Positions 31,361 to 40,182 of a stretch of DNA of 46,199 nucleotides are shown in pieces. The notes beneath the pieces are model-generated. The model was given only the letters and a program-made list of their open reading frames with translations, did no database searches and was not told the DNA's origin. The translations under genes were made by a program, and so were the position numbers. Source of the stretch: a virus. The stretch is taken from the IMG/VR virus record IMGVR_UViG_3300037228_000167, positions 1 to 46,199 of that record; one strand, given 5' to 3'. Numbering within the stretch: the stretch's first letter is position 1; each line of letters begins with the position of its first letter.

Positions 31361-33538
31361 ATGACGACGCCTCCGTCACTGCCGGCGCTGCCCGGCCTCG
31401 GCTGGTCGCGGCACAAAAAGCCCGGCTTCAACACGCGCATCGCCTCGCATGTGTCCGGCCGCGAAGTGCGGCTCGCGCTGCAAGTCAATCCGCTCTACGA
31501 ATTCGAGGCGGTGCTCGACGGTTTGAGCTCGGCATCGTCGCCGGCTGAGGCGCTCTCCGGGCTCGGGGCTTCGTCGCTGCAAAGCCTGATGGGCTTTTTC
31601 CTGCAGATGCAGGGCCAGTTCGGCACCTTCCTCTATAGCGACCCCGACGACGGCACGGTGTCGGGCGGCGCCATCGCGACCGGCGACGGCACGACGCAAT
31701 CCTTCGTCATCCCGCGCGTCTTGGGCGGCTTTGCGGAAGCCTGCTCCTGGGTGACGAATGTCGCAAATGTCTATCTCAACGGCGTCGACCAGGCGCCGGC
31801 GAATTGGGTTTTTATGCCGCCAAACTCGATCGGCTTCTACGCCGCGCCCGGTGCCGGCGTCGCCATTACGGCGGATTTCAGCTTCGCCTTCCAGTGCCGC
31901 TTCATCGACGATCAGATGGATTTCGACGAGTTCATGGCGGCGCTGTGGAAGCTGGACAGCCTGAAATTCCGCAGCATCAAGGCGAACACGGCGGCGGCCT
32001 CCTTGCCGCCGCCGACTGTAACGGGAGTCTCGCCGTCGAGTGGGACCAATTCGGGCGGCACGCCCGTCACCATCACGGGCACAGGATTCCTGGGCGCGAC
32101 CGGCGTCACGGTCGGCGGCGCTACGGCGACAGCCGTTACCGTCGTCAACTCAACGACGATCACCTGCACGACGCCTGCAGGCTCGGTTGGCACAGCGAAC
32201 GTCGCCGTCACAACGACGAGCGGGACCGGCATCGGCGCGAGCCTCTTCACCTATACGGCTTGGTATTCCGCCTACGCGATCGGCAGCGCGCTCCCCTCCA
32301 TCTTCGCCGACTGGACCACCGAAGGCGCAGCCAATCACTATCTCTACAACGGTACCACCTATGCGGGCTTTGCCGCGCTCTTGACCGCTCTCGGTGGCAC
32401 GTTCTCACGGGCGTCGACGAAATACATCACGAATTCGTCGGGCAATCTCGCGTCGATTTCGTCGGGCGCACTGCCGTTCGATTATTCGCCGACGTCGGTA
32501 GGCACGTTGAACGGCTTGCTGCTCGAAGGTGCGAGCACAAATCTCATTCTCTACTCCAGCATGTCCAATTCGGCGCTTGCCACCGGATGGTCGACCGCGA
32601 ATAACTCCGCGACGACAGACGGGACGTTGGCGCCGGACGGCTCGACGGCATCGATCATCTCTAATTTAAACAACGGAACTGGTCTTTACACCTACTTACC
32701 ATCCGTCATATCGCTCTCGTCAGGAGCCGTATATACCGCTAGCTTCTTTGCGAAAGCTTCAAGCGTCGGCATTAACTATGTCTTCATAAGTGGTAGCGGC
32801 GCAGGCTCGCAGATATATTTCGACATAAAAAATGGTCTTATCAAAAAGACGACCGGATCATTTCTTTCGAGCCCGAGTATTACTGCCTATGGGAATGGTT
32901 GGTATCGGATCACAGTTCAGTTCACTGGCGCGACGGGCGTGACAATCGCCTTCGGCCTTACCGACAGTACGCTGTCGCAGACTTTTACTCCAACCGGCGC
33001 GGACCAGCAGGCCGCCTACGTTTGGGGGGCACAGATCGAAGCGCTGCCATTCGCATCTTCTTATATTGCTACCACATCCAGCAGTGCCACCCGCGCGGCC
33101 GACAATCTCGAACTCCCATGGACGTCCGCGACCGCGACATTCGTCGTCAAATCGATCAATCAGACCTATGCGGCGTCGGCAAGCGTTGACCTCCTCGCCG
33201 CCAACACAAATTCGAACGGCGATGCGCCGCTGCAGATGGCGTCCGCGACCTCGCTCGCGGCCGTCGACAGCGCCGCGACGCTGACCAAAAGCACCGCTGT
33301 TACCTCGTGGGCGGTATCGAACATCAGCGGCGTGTCGGGTAACGGCGGCGGCCGTGCGCTGACGGCAAATAACCTTGCCGCGGTGACTGACGGCAACGCG
33401 CTGTTCATGGCCACGCCGGCCACCATCTGGATCGGCGGCGGAAACGCCACGGCAGCATACGGCGATATGTCGCAATTCCGCGGCTGGAGCATTCTCGCCA
33501 CCGGCGTGCAGCTACAAGCCCAGACGAGTCTTGCATAA
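31361..33538 (+). CDS. DUF2460 distal tail protein fused to TIG and lectin-like domains
   Basis: The 725-residue protein begins with a DUF2460 distal-tail domain (residues about 1-215: LPGLGWSRHKKPGFNTRIAS, NPLYEFEAVLDGL, FSFAFQCRFIDDQMDFDEFM). Next is an IPT/TIG Ig-like domain (about 218-305: PTVTGVSPSSGTNSGGTPVT to a TTTSGTGIGASLFTYT end). The rest is beta-rich, with LLLEGASTNLILYSSMSN and ASFFAKASSVGINYVFISG, a jelly-roll (concanavalin-like) pattern often found in phage receptor-binding proteins. The fusion suggests that the distal tail ring itself carries a carbohydrate-binding appendage. Gene order (after tape measure, before DUF2163) supports the assignment. Confidence 0.82.
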   Translation: MTTPPSLPALPGLGWSRHKKPGFNTRIASHVSGREVRLALQVNPLYEFEAVLDGLSSASSPAEALSGLGASSLQSLMGFFLQMQGQFGTFLYSDPDDGTVSGGAIATGDGTTQSFVIPRVLGGFAEACSWVTNVANVYLNGVDQAPANWVFMPPNSIGFYAAPGAGVAITADFSFAFQCRFIDDQMDFDEFMAALWKLDSLKFRSIKANTAAASLPPPTVTGVSPSSGTNSGGTPVTITGTGFLGATGVTVGGATATAVTVVNSTTITCTTPAGSVGTANVAVTTTSGTGIGASLFTYTAWYSAYAIGSALPSIFADWTTEGAANHYLYNGTTYAGFAALLTALGGTFSRASTKYITNSSGNLASISSGALPFDYSPTSVGTLNGLLLEGASTNLILYSSMSNSALATGWSTANNSATTDGTLAPDGSTASIISNLNNGTGLYTYLPSVISLSSGAVYTASFFAKASSVGINYVFISGSGAGSQIYFDIKNGLIKKTTGSFLSSPSITAYGNGWYRITVQFTGATGVTIAFGLTDSTLSQTFTPTGADQQAAYVWGAQIEALPFASSYIATTSSSATRAADNLELPWTSATATFVVKSINQTYAASASVDLLAANTNSNGDAPLQMASATSLAAVDSAATLTKSTAVTSWAVSNISGVSGNGGGRALTANNLAAVTDGNALFMATPATIWIGGGNATAAYGDMSQFRGWSILATGVQLQAQTSLA

Positions 33539-33568
33539 AGTCAGTGCCAGCGACCCTTACAAACCTTC

Positions 33569-34246
33569 TCAACCGATTGCTTCGACGTAAAGGGATTCGA
33601 CCTCCCGTACCTCGCTGTCGATCAGCAAGGTGGGATCGGCGCCGGTGCGGAATGACACGCGGGTGATGTCCGAGAAGCCGCAGCGCAACAGCCGGGCGCG
33701 CAAAAGACGGAAATCGTACATGCAGCGGTGCCCGGCCGGGCTGTCGCGGGCGATGTAGAAAATGCCGTTAATAGACATCATTGGCTCGATAGTCGGATCC
33801 TGCTGGTAGGGAAACAGCGCGTCGGTCACGCCGCGCATGCGATCGACGTAGAGTGTGAGCCACAATTCGGCGTCGGGCACGACAATGCGAAGCCGCTTGC
33901 CGGGCGCCAGAACCCGTTGGCACTCGATAAGGAACCGCTCCGCAGCGTCAGGGTCGAGGTGTTCAATGACGTGCTCGCTGAAAATGCCGTCCAGCGAACG
34001 CGACGCAAGCGGGATGCCGCGGCGGATGTCCCAGCACAGGTCGACGCCAGGGCGCCAGCCGAAGTCGAGATTGATGAAATTGGGATGCGTATTGGCGCCG
34101 CAGCCGACATCGAGATAGCGCAAGTCGCGGAGGCGGCGGTTGCGAAGCTGCACACGGCGGTTCCTGAGGCAGGCCGCGGCGAACTGCTGGACCACCGCGT
34201 AGGACGTGATTGGGCGGCCGATTTGGAGGTTGCAGAGACTTGCCAT
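33569..34246 (-). CDS. SAM-dependent methyltransferase (class I)
   Basis: This 225-residue minus-strand protein has a class I methyltransferase core: motif I LDVGCGANTHPNFINLD (residues about 45-61), a FSEHVIEHLDPDAAERFL segment after it and LRIVVPDAELWLTLYVDR as the motif III region. Substrate is unknown; similar proteins act on sugars or small molecules. It lies between two tail genes in the opposite orientation, so it is a likely accessory (moron) gene, possibly altering a surface glycan. Start at 34246 is not supported by a clear ribosome-binding site. Confidence 0.82.
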   Translation of the reverse strand: MASLCNLQIGRPITSYAVVQQFAAACLRNRRVQLRNRRLRDLRYLDVGCGANTHPNFINLDFGWRPGVDLCWDIRRGIPLASRSLDGIFSEHVIEHLDPDAAERFLIECQRVLAPGKRLRIVVPDAELWLTLYVDRMRGVTDALFPYQQDPTIEPMMSINGIFYIARDSPAGHRCMYDFRLLRARLLRCGFSDITRVSFRTGADPTLLIDSEVREVESLYVEAIG

Positions 34247-34470
34247 CGCGGCCGCAGTTTAGCGACTGCGTGTGCCGCGGCAACCGCGGGCTTCGGCATC
34301 GTCCCCATGATTTCTGGGAATGCGAGCCGATAAATCCGCGGAACCTCAAGTCTCGTCAGCTCCGTCGCCCGGGCGGGCGAGGTCCGCGAGGAACCGTAAG
34401 CTCCGCGATGGGATCGCCGCCGCGGCGCGCTTCTCCACTTGGCGCTTCTTCGTTGCAACAGAGCAGGTCG

Positions 34471-35346
34471 ATGAAATCCGCCCCCACCATCCTCATAAAC
34501 TTCCTCAACCAGGTCATCGGCTACAATGATGGCCAGCTCGTGTTCGCCGAGGCGTTCAGCTTTACGCTGCGGAACGGCACGGTGCTAACTTACACCAATT
34601 CCGAGGTCAGTTTCGCCTATAACGGCGTCACTTATCTCGGCAATAATGTCCTGATCGACGGCCTGAAATACAAAGCCTCGATCGGGCTCGAGGTCGACAA
34701 GCAGCAGATCAGCATCGCGGCGCGGCCGGATCAGATGATCGCTGCCAATGCGCCGTTTTTGCAAGCGCTGCGCGACGGCGCCTTCGACGGCTGCGAGGTC
34801 GTCCGCACCCGGGTGTTCTGGTCGGACACGATCGGCGGCACGCTGGTGGGCGGCGTGATCCTGTTCAAGGGCAGGCTCGGCGCTATCGACGAGATCGGCC
34901 GCGTCGGCGCCAAGCTCACGGTCAATTCCGACCTGGTGCTACTCGACATCGATATGCCGCGCAACGTCTATCAGCCGACCTGTTTGCACACGCTCTACGA
35001 TTCCGGGTGCACGCTTGCGAAGGCTGCATTCTCGGCGAGCGGCGCGGTGGGCTCCGGTTCGACCGCGTCGCTAATCAACTGGTCCGGCTCAAGCGTCAGC
35101 TATCAGCAAGGCACGATCACGTTCACGTCCGGCGTCAATAGCGGCGTCACCGGCACCATCGGGTCGGCGGTGGCCGGCACATCGCTCGCGCTAATCTACC
35201 CGCTGCAAAGCGCGCCGAGCGCGGGCGATGCCTTCACCGTCGCGTTCGGCTGCGATCACACGCCTGCGACCTGCAACGCCAAGTTCAACAATCTGGCGAA
35301 TTTTCGCGGCTTCCCCTACGTGCCGCCGCCGCAGATGGCAGTTTGA
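34471..35346 (+). CDS. DUF2163-type tail hub protein
   Basis: ATG 34471 opens KSAPTILINFLNQVIGYNDG; the longer frame upstream overlaps the methyltransferase region and looks non-coding. The 291-residue protein shows the DUF2163 pattern: a beta-sandwich N-terminus (FAEAFSFTLRNGTVLTYTNS, FAYNGVTYLGNNVLIDGLKY), DVDKQQISI-type central strands (VDKQQISIAARPDQMI), then NVYQPTCLHTLYDSGCTLAK and FGCDHTPATCNAKFNNLANF with paired Cys near the C-terminus. In gene transfer agents and related phages this is a hub/baseplate protein between the DUF2460 and NlpC/P60 genes, as here. Confidence 0.87.
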   Translation: MKSAPTILINFLNQVIGYNDGQLVFAEAFSFTLRNGTVLTYTNSEVSFAYNGVTYLGNNVLIDGLKYKASIGLEVDKQQISIAARPDQMIAANAPFLQALRDGAFDGCEVVRTRVFWSDTIGGTLVGGVILFKGRLGAIDEIGRVGAKLTVNSDLVLLDIDMPRNVYQPTCLHTLYDSGCTLAKAAFSASGAVGSGSTASLINWSGSSVSYQQGTITFTSGVNSGVTGTIGSAVAGTSLALIYPLQSAPSAGDAFTVAFGCDHTPATCNAKFNNLANFRGFPYVPPPQMAV

Positions 35347-35367
35347 GATCGATCCAGCCGGCCGTTC

Positions 35368-35440
35368 CGTAGGGGCGGCCCTCGTGGCCGCCCGGTTCGC
35401 GCCCGGCGCCGTGGGGGCGGGCACAAGGCCCGCCTCTACG
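35368..35440. repeat. palindromic intergenic repeat
   Basis: Arms CGTAGGGGCGG (35368-35378) and CCGCCTCTACG (35430-35440) pair with one mismatch, with further G/C-rich hairpins between. It fills the space between the hub and peptidase genes and looks like a dispersed chromosomal repeat. Confidence 0.7.
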
Positions 35441-35471
35441 TCTCATCGCCGATTTCTATCACGGGGCCATC

Positions 35472-35924
35472 ATGACTGAAGCCGACCAGCGCGCGGCCGT
35501 CGTCGCCGAGGCGCGCACATGGATCGGCACGCCCTATCATCACTGCGCGGCGATCAAAGGCGTCGGCGCCGATTGCGGCATGATGATCATCGCGGTGTTC
35601 AACGCCGCGGGCCTCATCGCGGATTTCGATCCGCGGCCTTACGCGCCGGATTGGCATCTGCACCATGACGAGGAACGCTATCTCGAACTAGTGCTCCGTC
35701 ATGCCCGCGAAGTCGACGCGCCGCAGCCGGGGGATCTGATGGTGTTTCGCTGGGGCCGGACCTATGCGCATGGCGGCATCGTCACCAAGCTCGAGCCGCT
35801 CGCCATCGTGCATGCCTATTTTCCGGCGCGCGGCGTCTTCGAAGACGAGGTGGCGCGGGATGCCAATCTGTCCGAGCCGCGCCGCGCGCCGCGATTTTTC
35901 AGCCATTGGAAGGCGTCTCCATGA
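35472..35924 (+). CDS. NlpC/P60-family tail peptidase
   Basis: The 150-residue protein is a cysteine peptidase of the NlpC/P60 superfamily. ARTWIGTPYHHCAA and GADCGMMI (Cys35) begin the fold, and RTYAHGGIV supplies His100; a third polar residue is likely His114 in IVHAYF. In gene transfer agents and lambda-like phages such proteins sit at the tail tip and act on peptidoglycan during DNA entry. ATG 35472 follows the repeat region. The next small gene overlaps the stop (ATGA). Confidence 0.88.
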   Translation: MTEADQRAAVVAEARTWIGTPYHHCAAIKGVGADCGMMIIAVFNAAGLIADFDPRPYAPDWHLHHDEERYLELVLRHAREVDAPQPGDLMVFRWGRTYAHGGIVTKLEPLAIVHAYFPARGVFEDEVARDANLSEPRRAPRFFSHWKASP

Positions 35925-36034
35925 TGACCGACTGCAAACTCATCGGCGCCATCATCGGCATGATTTGGTGGCTGTTCGCCGGTGTGCCGCGCAAGCCCGA
36001 TAAATCGAGGCTGAAGACGAGGCTGAAGAAATGA
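35921..36034 (+). CDS. 37-residue membrane peptide between tail genes
   Basis: ATG 35921 overlaps the peptidase stop by ATGA, and the TGA stop (36032-36034) overlaps the ATG of the tail tip gene (36031). The peptide has one hydrophobic segment (LIGAIIGMIWWLFAGV) then a basic tail (KSRLKTRLKK). The coupled overlaps on both sides argue that it is translated. Function is unknown. Confidence 0.65.
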   Translation: MMTDCKLIGAIIGMIWWLFAGVPRKPDKSRLKTRLKK

Positions 36035-38418
36035 GCGGCATTCGCAATATCTTCGGCGCCGGCGGCTCGCATCCGGCCGTGGCGCCGGATTACACCGGCC
36101 TGCAGATCCAGACCGCCGTCAACGCGCTGCCTATTCCGATCGTCTGGGGTGAATCGAAGCTCGCGCCGAACCTCATCTGGTACAATAATTTCCGCGCCAT
36201 TCCGCAAACCTCCGGCTCCGGCGGCAAGGGCGGCGGCTCTGGCGGCGGCAATGTCACGGGCTACAGCTACGTTGCCGATATCATCATGGCGCTCTGCGAG
36301 GGGCCCATCATCGGCATCAATCAGGTCTGGCGCGGCCAGTCCGACTATACGCTCGCCCAGCTCGGGCTCGGGCTGTTTCTCGGCACCACGCCGCAAGCGG
36401 AGTGGAGCTATCTCGCCACCAGCTATCCGGCACAGGCGCTGGCCTATCAGGGCACGGCCTATTTGGCGGCACCGGGCTACGGCCTCGGCTCGAGCGCGAC
36501 GCTCGACAACCACAATTTCGAGGTCCAGAGCCTTTTCTTCGGCAGCGGCACCAATGGGCTCGACGCCGATCCGGCGCAAGTGGTCAATGATTTTCTCACC
36601 AATGCGCAATATGGCATCGGTTTTCCGTCCGCATCGATCAATAGTGCGACGCTGTTCGGGTCGAGCGGGGATTCGTCGTTCCAGATCTATTGCGCGGCGA
36701 TCGGGCTTTCGCTCTCGCCGGCTTTGACCGATCAGGAAACCGCCTCGTCGATCCTCGACCGCTGGCTGAAAATCTGCAACACTGCGGCGGTCTGGTCGGG
36801 CGGCGAGCTCAAATTCCTGCCCTACGGCGATACCGCAACGGTCGCGGGCGCGGTCGAGTCCGTCACGCAGCAGCGGCAGATCCCGCAGGCCGAATACATC
36901 ACGGTTTATCCGGAAGTCGTCGTCACGGCCGCTGCGCGCTTCGTCGCTGATGCCGGCGTGAGCTATGCGGTCAGCGGGACGACGCTGACCTATATCACGC
37001 CGACATTGTGGGCGGCGGCGGCCAGCACCTACACCGTCTCACCCAACGGCACCTATATTTTCTCGACGGCCGATGCCGGCGTGCTCGTCGACATTTCGTA
37101 CGAATATTCGGTCGCGGCGAGCTTTGCGCCGGACGTCACGCCGATCTACGATCTCGACGACGACGATTTCGTGCATGAGGCGAACGCCGACCCGGTCCAG
37201 GTGTCGCGCTCCGATCCCTACGAAGCCTGCAATGTCTGGCGCATGGAGGTCGCGGACCGCGACAACGCCTATAACGTCACCACCGTGGAATCGCGCGATC
37301 AGAACGCCATCGAACTCTACGGCATGCGCATTGCGCCGACTTTCACGGCGCATGAAGTGTGCGACCCCGATGTCGCGCTGTTGTCCGGGCAGCTCATGCT
37401 GCAGCGCTCGGTCTATATCCGCAACACCTATAAGTTTCGGCTGTCCTGGGAATACTGCCTGCTCGACCCCATGGATCTGGTGACGCTGACCGACGCTAAT
37501 CTCGGCCTGAGTAAGACGGCCGTCCGCATCACCGATATCGAGGAAGACGAGCAGGGGCTTCTCGACATCACGGCCGAGGAATTTCCCATCGGCCAGGCCA
37601 CGGCGACGCTCTATGCGACGCAGTCGGTCAATAATTCCCCGATCAATCGCAATTACGCGCCGCATCCGGTCAATACGCCGATCATCTTCGAACCGCCGTC
37701 CGCACTTGCCACCGGCGGCGTCTGGATCGCGGCATCGGGCGGTTCGGGCGGTGCCGCCGATCCGCTGTGGGGCGGTTGTTTCGTCTGGATTTCGCTCGAT
37801 CAAACAACTTATTTGAATGTCGGCAAGATCACGGCGCCGGCGCGCCAAGGCACGCTGACCGCGTCGCTTTCGACTTTCAGCGGCACCAATCCCGACACTT
37901 CCGATACGCTGTCCGTCAATCTCGGCGAAAGCGGCGGTACGCTCGCGACCGTTTCCGATATCGCGGCGGCGCTGGGACAATCGTTGTGCATCCTCGACAG
38001 TGAGCTGTTGTCCTACAGCGTCGCGACGCTCACCTCGCCGAATAATTACAGCCTGACCGGACTTTATCGCGGCCTCTACGGCACGACGGCGGCGGCGCAT
38101 TCGGCCGGCGCGCCATTTGTCCGGCTCGACACCGCGATTTTCGAATACGATCTGCCGGCGCAATTCGTCAATCAGACGCTTTACGTCAAGCTGCAAAGCT
38201 TCAACGCCTTCGGCTCGGGCGTACAGGATATCTCGACCTGCAGTGTCTACACGGTGCTGCCGGTCGGCGCGATCGAGCATCCGATCGCCACGTCGGAGAA
38301 CACCGGCGCGGCACAGGATTTCAAATCGGTGACGCTCGCGGTCGGGACCAAGGACGATTTCGGCGGCGCGCTCGCTTTGTCGGTGTCCATCAACGTCGAT
38401 CTTGGCGCTTGTCATTGA
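36031..38418 (+). CDS. large tail tip / host-specificity protein
   Basis: The 795-residue protein is the largest in the window and takes the position of the tip protein after DUF2460, DUF2163 and NlpC/P60 genes. Residues about 1-290 (PIVWGESKLAPNLIWYNNFR, TSGSGGKGGGSGGGN loop, SYVADIIMALCEGPIIGINQ, QETASSILDRWLKICNTAAV) match the phage tail-tip family often called phage-tail_3. Residues about 305-370 carry the recurring beta segment ending NGTYIFSTADAGVLVDISYE. The C-terminal half is beta-rich with fibronectin- or Ig-like strands. It probably forms the tip that contacts the receptor. Confidence 0.82.
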   Translation: MSGIRNIFGAGGSHPAVAPDYTGLQIQTAVNALPIPIVWGESKLAPNLIWYNNFRAIPQTSGSGGKGGGSGGGNVTGYSYVADIIMALCEGPIIGINQVWRGQSDYTLAQLGLGLFLGTTPQAEWSYLATSYPAQALAYQGTAYLAAPGYGLGSSATLDNHNFEVQSLFFGSGTNGLDADPAQVVNDFLTNAQYGIGFPSASINSATLFGSSGDSSFQIYCAAIGLSLSPALTDQETASSILDRWLKICNTAAVWSGGELKFLPYGDTATVAGAVESVTQQRQIPQAEYITVYPEVVVTAAARFVADAGVSYAVSGTTLTYITPTLWAAAASTYTVSPNGTYIFSTADAGVLVDISYEYSVAASFAPDVTPIYDLDDDDFVHEANADPVQVSRSDPYEACNVWRMEVADRDNAYNVTTVESRDQNAIELYGMRIAPTFTAHEVCDPDVALLSGQLMLQRSVYIRNTYKFRLSWEYCLLDPMDLVTLTDANLGLSKTAVRITDIEEDEQGLLDITAEEFPIGQATATLYATQSVNNSPINRNYAPHPVNTPIIFEPPSALATGGVWIAASGGSGGAADPLWGGCFVWISLDQTTYLNVGKITAPARQGTLTASLSTFSGTNPDTSDTLSVNLGESGGTLATVSDIAAALGQSLCILDSELLSYSVATLTSPNNYSLTGLYRGLYGTTAAAHSAGAPFVRLDTAIFEYDLPAQFVNQTLYVKLQSFNAFGSGVQDISTCSVYTVLPVGAIEHPIATSENTGAAQDFKSVTLAVGTKDDFGGALALSVSINVDLGACH

Positions 38419-38454
38419 TCCACATTGTCTGTCACGGCCCGGCTTGACCGCGCC

Positions 38455-38508
38455 ATCCAGTAAACGCCGAAGGTCTGGCGGTTACTGGATTCCCGCCTAC
38501 GCGGGAAT
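38455..38508. repeat. palindromic repeat between tip and fibre genes
   Basis: ATCCAGTAAACGCC (38455-38468) pairs with GGCGGTTACTGGAT (38477-38490) with one mismatch; an adjoining hairpin ATTCCCGC-CTAC-GCGGGAAT spans 38489-38508. No T-tract is present. It resembles dispersed intergenic repeats of Bradyrhizobium-like genomes. Confidence 0.75.
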
Positions 38509-38529
38509 GACGGCGCGGAGGATTTTCTC

Positions 38530-39540
38530 ATGGTTACAGCCGTTCAAGTGCAATACCGGCGCGATACTGCCGCCAATGTCGCCGGTTTCACCGGCGCGGC
38601 GGGCGAGATCGTCGTCGACACCACGCGTAATCGCGCCGTCGTTCAGGACGGCGCCACGGCGGGCGGCTTTCCCCTCGCCAAGGTCGCCGACGCCCAGGGC
38701 TACGGCTTTATCGGCAATTGCTCGCTCACCGCGTCGGTCGCATCGAACAATCTCACCGTCGCGCTGAAGAATTCCGCCGGCGGCGACCCGTCGGCCGCGA
38801 ATTCGGTGTTCGTGCCGTTCCGCAACGCGACGCTGGGCACCGGGACGCCGTCCTTTGTCGAGAATACCGCGGCGCTGTCGATCCAGATCGCGTCAGGCGA
38901 CACGCTCGGCGCCGTCAACGGGGTGCCGTTCCGCTTCTGGATCGTCATTTTCAATTCCGGCGGTACGCCCGTTCTCGGCGCGGTGAATTGCGCGATCGGC
39001 GGCTCAACGCCGACCGGAATATTCCCGCTCGATGAAACGGCGCTGCAATCGCCGGCATCGACCATCGGCAATTCGGCCGGTGTGCTCTATTCCAGCGCCA
39101 GCGTAAGCGCCAATTCGCCGATGCGTATTCTCGGCTATGTCGAATACGGCAGCGGGCTCACGACGGCCGGCACCTACAATGCTGCGCCCTCTAAAGTGCA
39201 ACTGTTTGGGCCGGGCGTGACGCGGCCGGGGCAGACCATTCAGTCGCGCTTCGGCGCCGTCACCAGCGTCAGCATTACGCCTGTGAGCGCCGTCAATCTG
39301 GTCAAGGTTTTCACCTTTGCGGCCCTGACCGGAGCGAACAATTCGGCATCGATCATATTAAAGCGCGGCACGACGACTCTGGCATCGCAGGGCTATATCG
39401 GCTCGACCGTCAACGACATGGGCTTTGCGGTGAACGTGGTCGACAATCCGCAATCGACGTCCTCGACGACCTATTCGCTGACCAACACCGGCCTGAGCTT
39501 TGGTAGCTCCTATATCCTGCTCGAAGAATTGATGAGCTAG
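38530..39540 (+). CDS. tail fibre / receptor-binding protein
   Basis: The 336-residue protein begins AVQVQYRRDTAANVAGFTGA, then GEIVVDTTRNRAVVQDGATA, a short N-terminal attachment module common to phage fibre and tropism-determinant proteins. The remainder is beta-rich with many Gly, Ser, Thr and Asn and no transmembrane segment, ending in an SLTNTGLSFGSSYILLEELM strand. Its position after the tip gene and before lysis genes suits a receptor-binding fibre. Confidence 0.75.
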   Translation: MVTAVQVQYRRDTAANVAGFTGAAGEIVVDTTRNRAVVQDGATAGGFPLAKVADAQGYGFIGNCSLTASVASNNLTVALKNSAGGDPSAANSVFVPFRNATLGTGTPSFVENTAALSIQIASGDTLGAVNGVPFRFWIVIFNSGGTPVLGAVNCAIGGSTPTGIFPLDETALQSPASTIGNSAGVLYSSASVSANSPMRILGYVEYGSGLTTAGTYNAAPSKVQLFGPGVTRPGQTIQSRFGAVTSVSITPVSAVNLVKVFTFAALTGANNSASIILKRGTTTLASQGYIGSTVNDMGFAVNVVDNPQSTSSTTYSLTNTGLSFGSSYILLEELMS

Positions 39541-39660
39541 ACGCAGCGCGCCTGGCTTCCGCCGCGCGCGGTCGCACTCAAGCTTCACCACCTTCGTGCA
39601 GCGCGACCCGACACACCGCGACTGCATTGCGTATTCCAACCAAAAATCCGGGAGATTGGC

Positions 39661-40182
39661 ATGGCTTCAACGTCAGCGCCGAATGCTTTGCCGTTGCCGA
39701 ACAATTGGCCGTTGCAGAAAGACTGTCTCGCCTTTTACGGCGATCCGCGGCAGGCGGAATGGCTCCATGCCAACACGGTCGACGTGCCGTGTCCATGGCC
39801 GCTTCATGTCGGCACTATCGCGGTCAAGAACATCCTCATCCATAAGAAGTGCGCCGAAAGCCTCGCCCGCGTGCTCGGCAATATCTGGGACGCGGTCGGG
39901 CGCGATGCCGGCAAGATCCGGCAGCTGCGCTATGACGTCTACGACGGCAGCTACAATCTGCGGCTCATTCGCGGCGGCGCGTCGGCGATGTCGATGCATG
40001 CTTTCGCAGCAGCCATCGATTGGGACGCGGCCGACAACGCCCAGCACGACCGCAAGCATCTGTTCCAGGACGACAGCCTCTTGGTCGTGAAATTCCGCGA
40101 GGAGAATTGGGTCTGGGGCGGCGATTGGGCCGCGGGCTCGGTCGACGCCATGCATGTCCAGGCCGCGCGGGTCCATCCATGA
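39661..40182 (+). CDS. M15-type peptidoglycan endopeptidase (endolysin)
   Basis: The 173-residue protein has the zinc-peptidase M15 pattern: SMHAFAAAIDWDAADN gives His113 and Asp120, and VDAMHVQAAR gives His165, with Glu147/148 in FREENWVWGGDW as the likely catalytic acid. Such enzymes cleave the peptide cross-links of peptidoglycan. There is no signal peptide, so export would need the holin encoded nearby (40990-41169). It begins the lysis block and overlaps the next gene by ATGA. Confidence 0.87.
   Translation: MASTSAPNALPLPNNWPLQKDCLAFYGDPRQAEWLHANTVDVPCPWPLHVGTIAVKNILIHKKCAESLARVLGNIWDAVGRDAGKIRQLRYDVYDGSYNLRLIRGGASAMSMHAFAAAIDWDAADNAQHDRKHLFQDDSLLVVKFREENWVWGGDWAAGSVDAMHVQAARVHP

Noticed and set aside
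34210-34470. N-terminal extension of the DUF2163 gene
   Set aside because: It overlaps the methyltransferase upstream region and reads as low-complexity Arg/Pro; ATG 34471 gives the expected family start.
37039-38415. 458-residue open frame on the minus strand
   Set aside because: It is antisense to the tail tip gene, with no recognisable domain.
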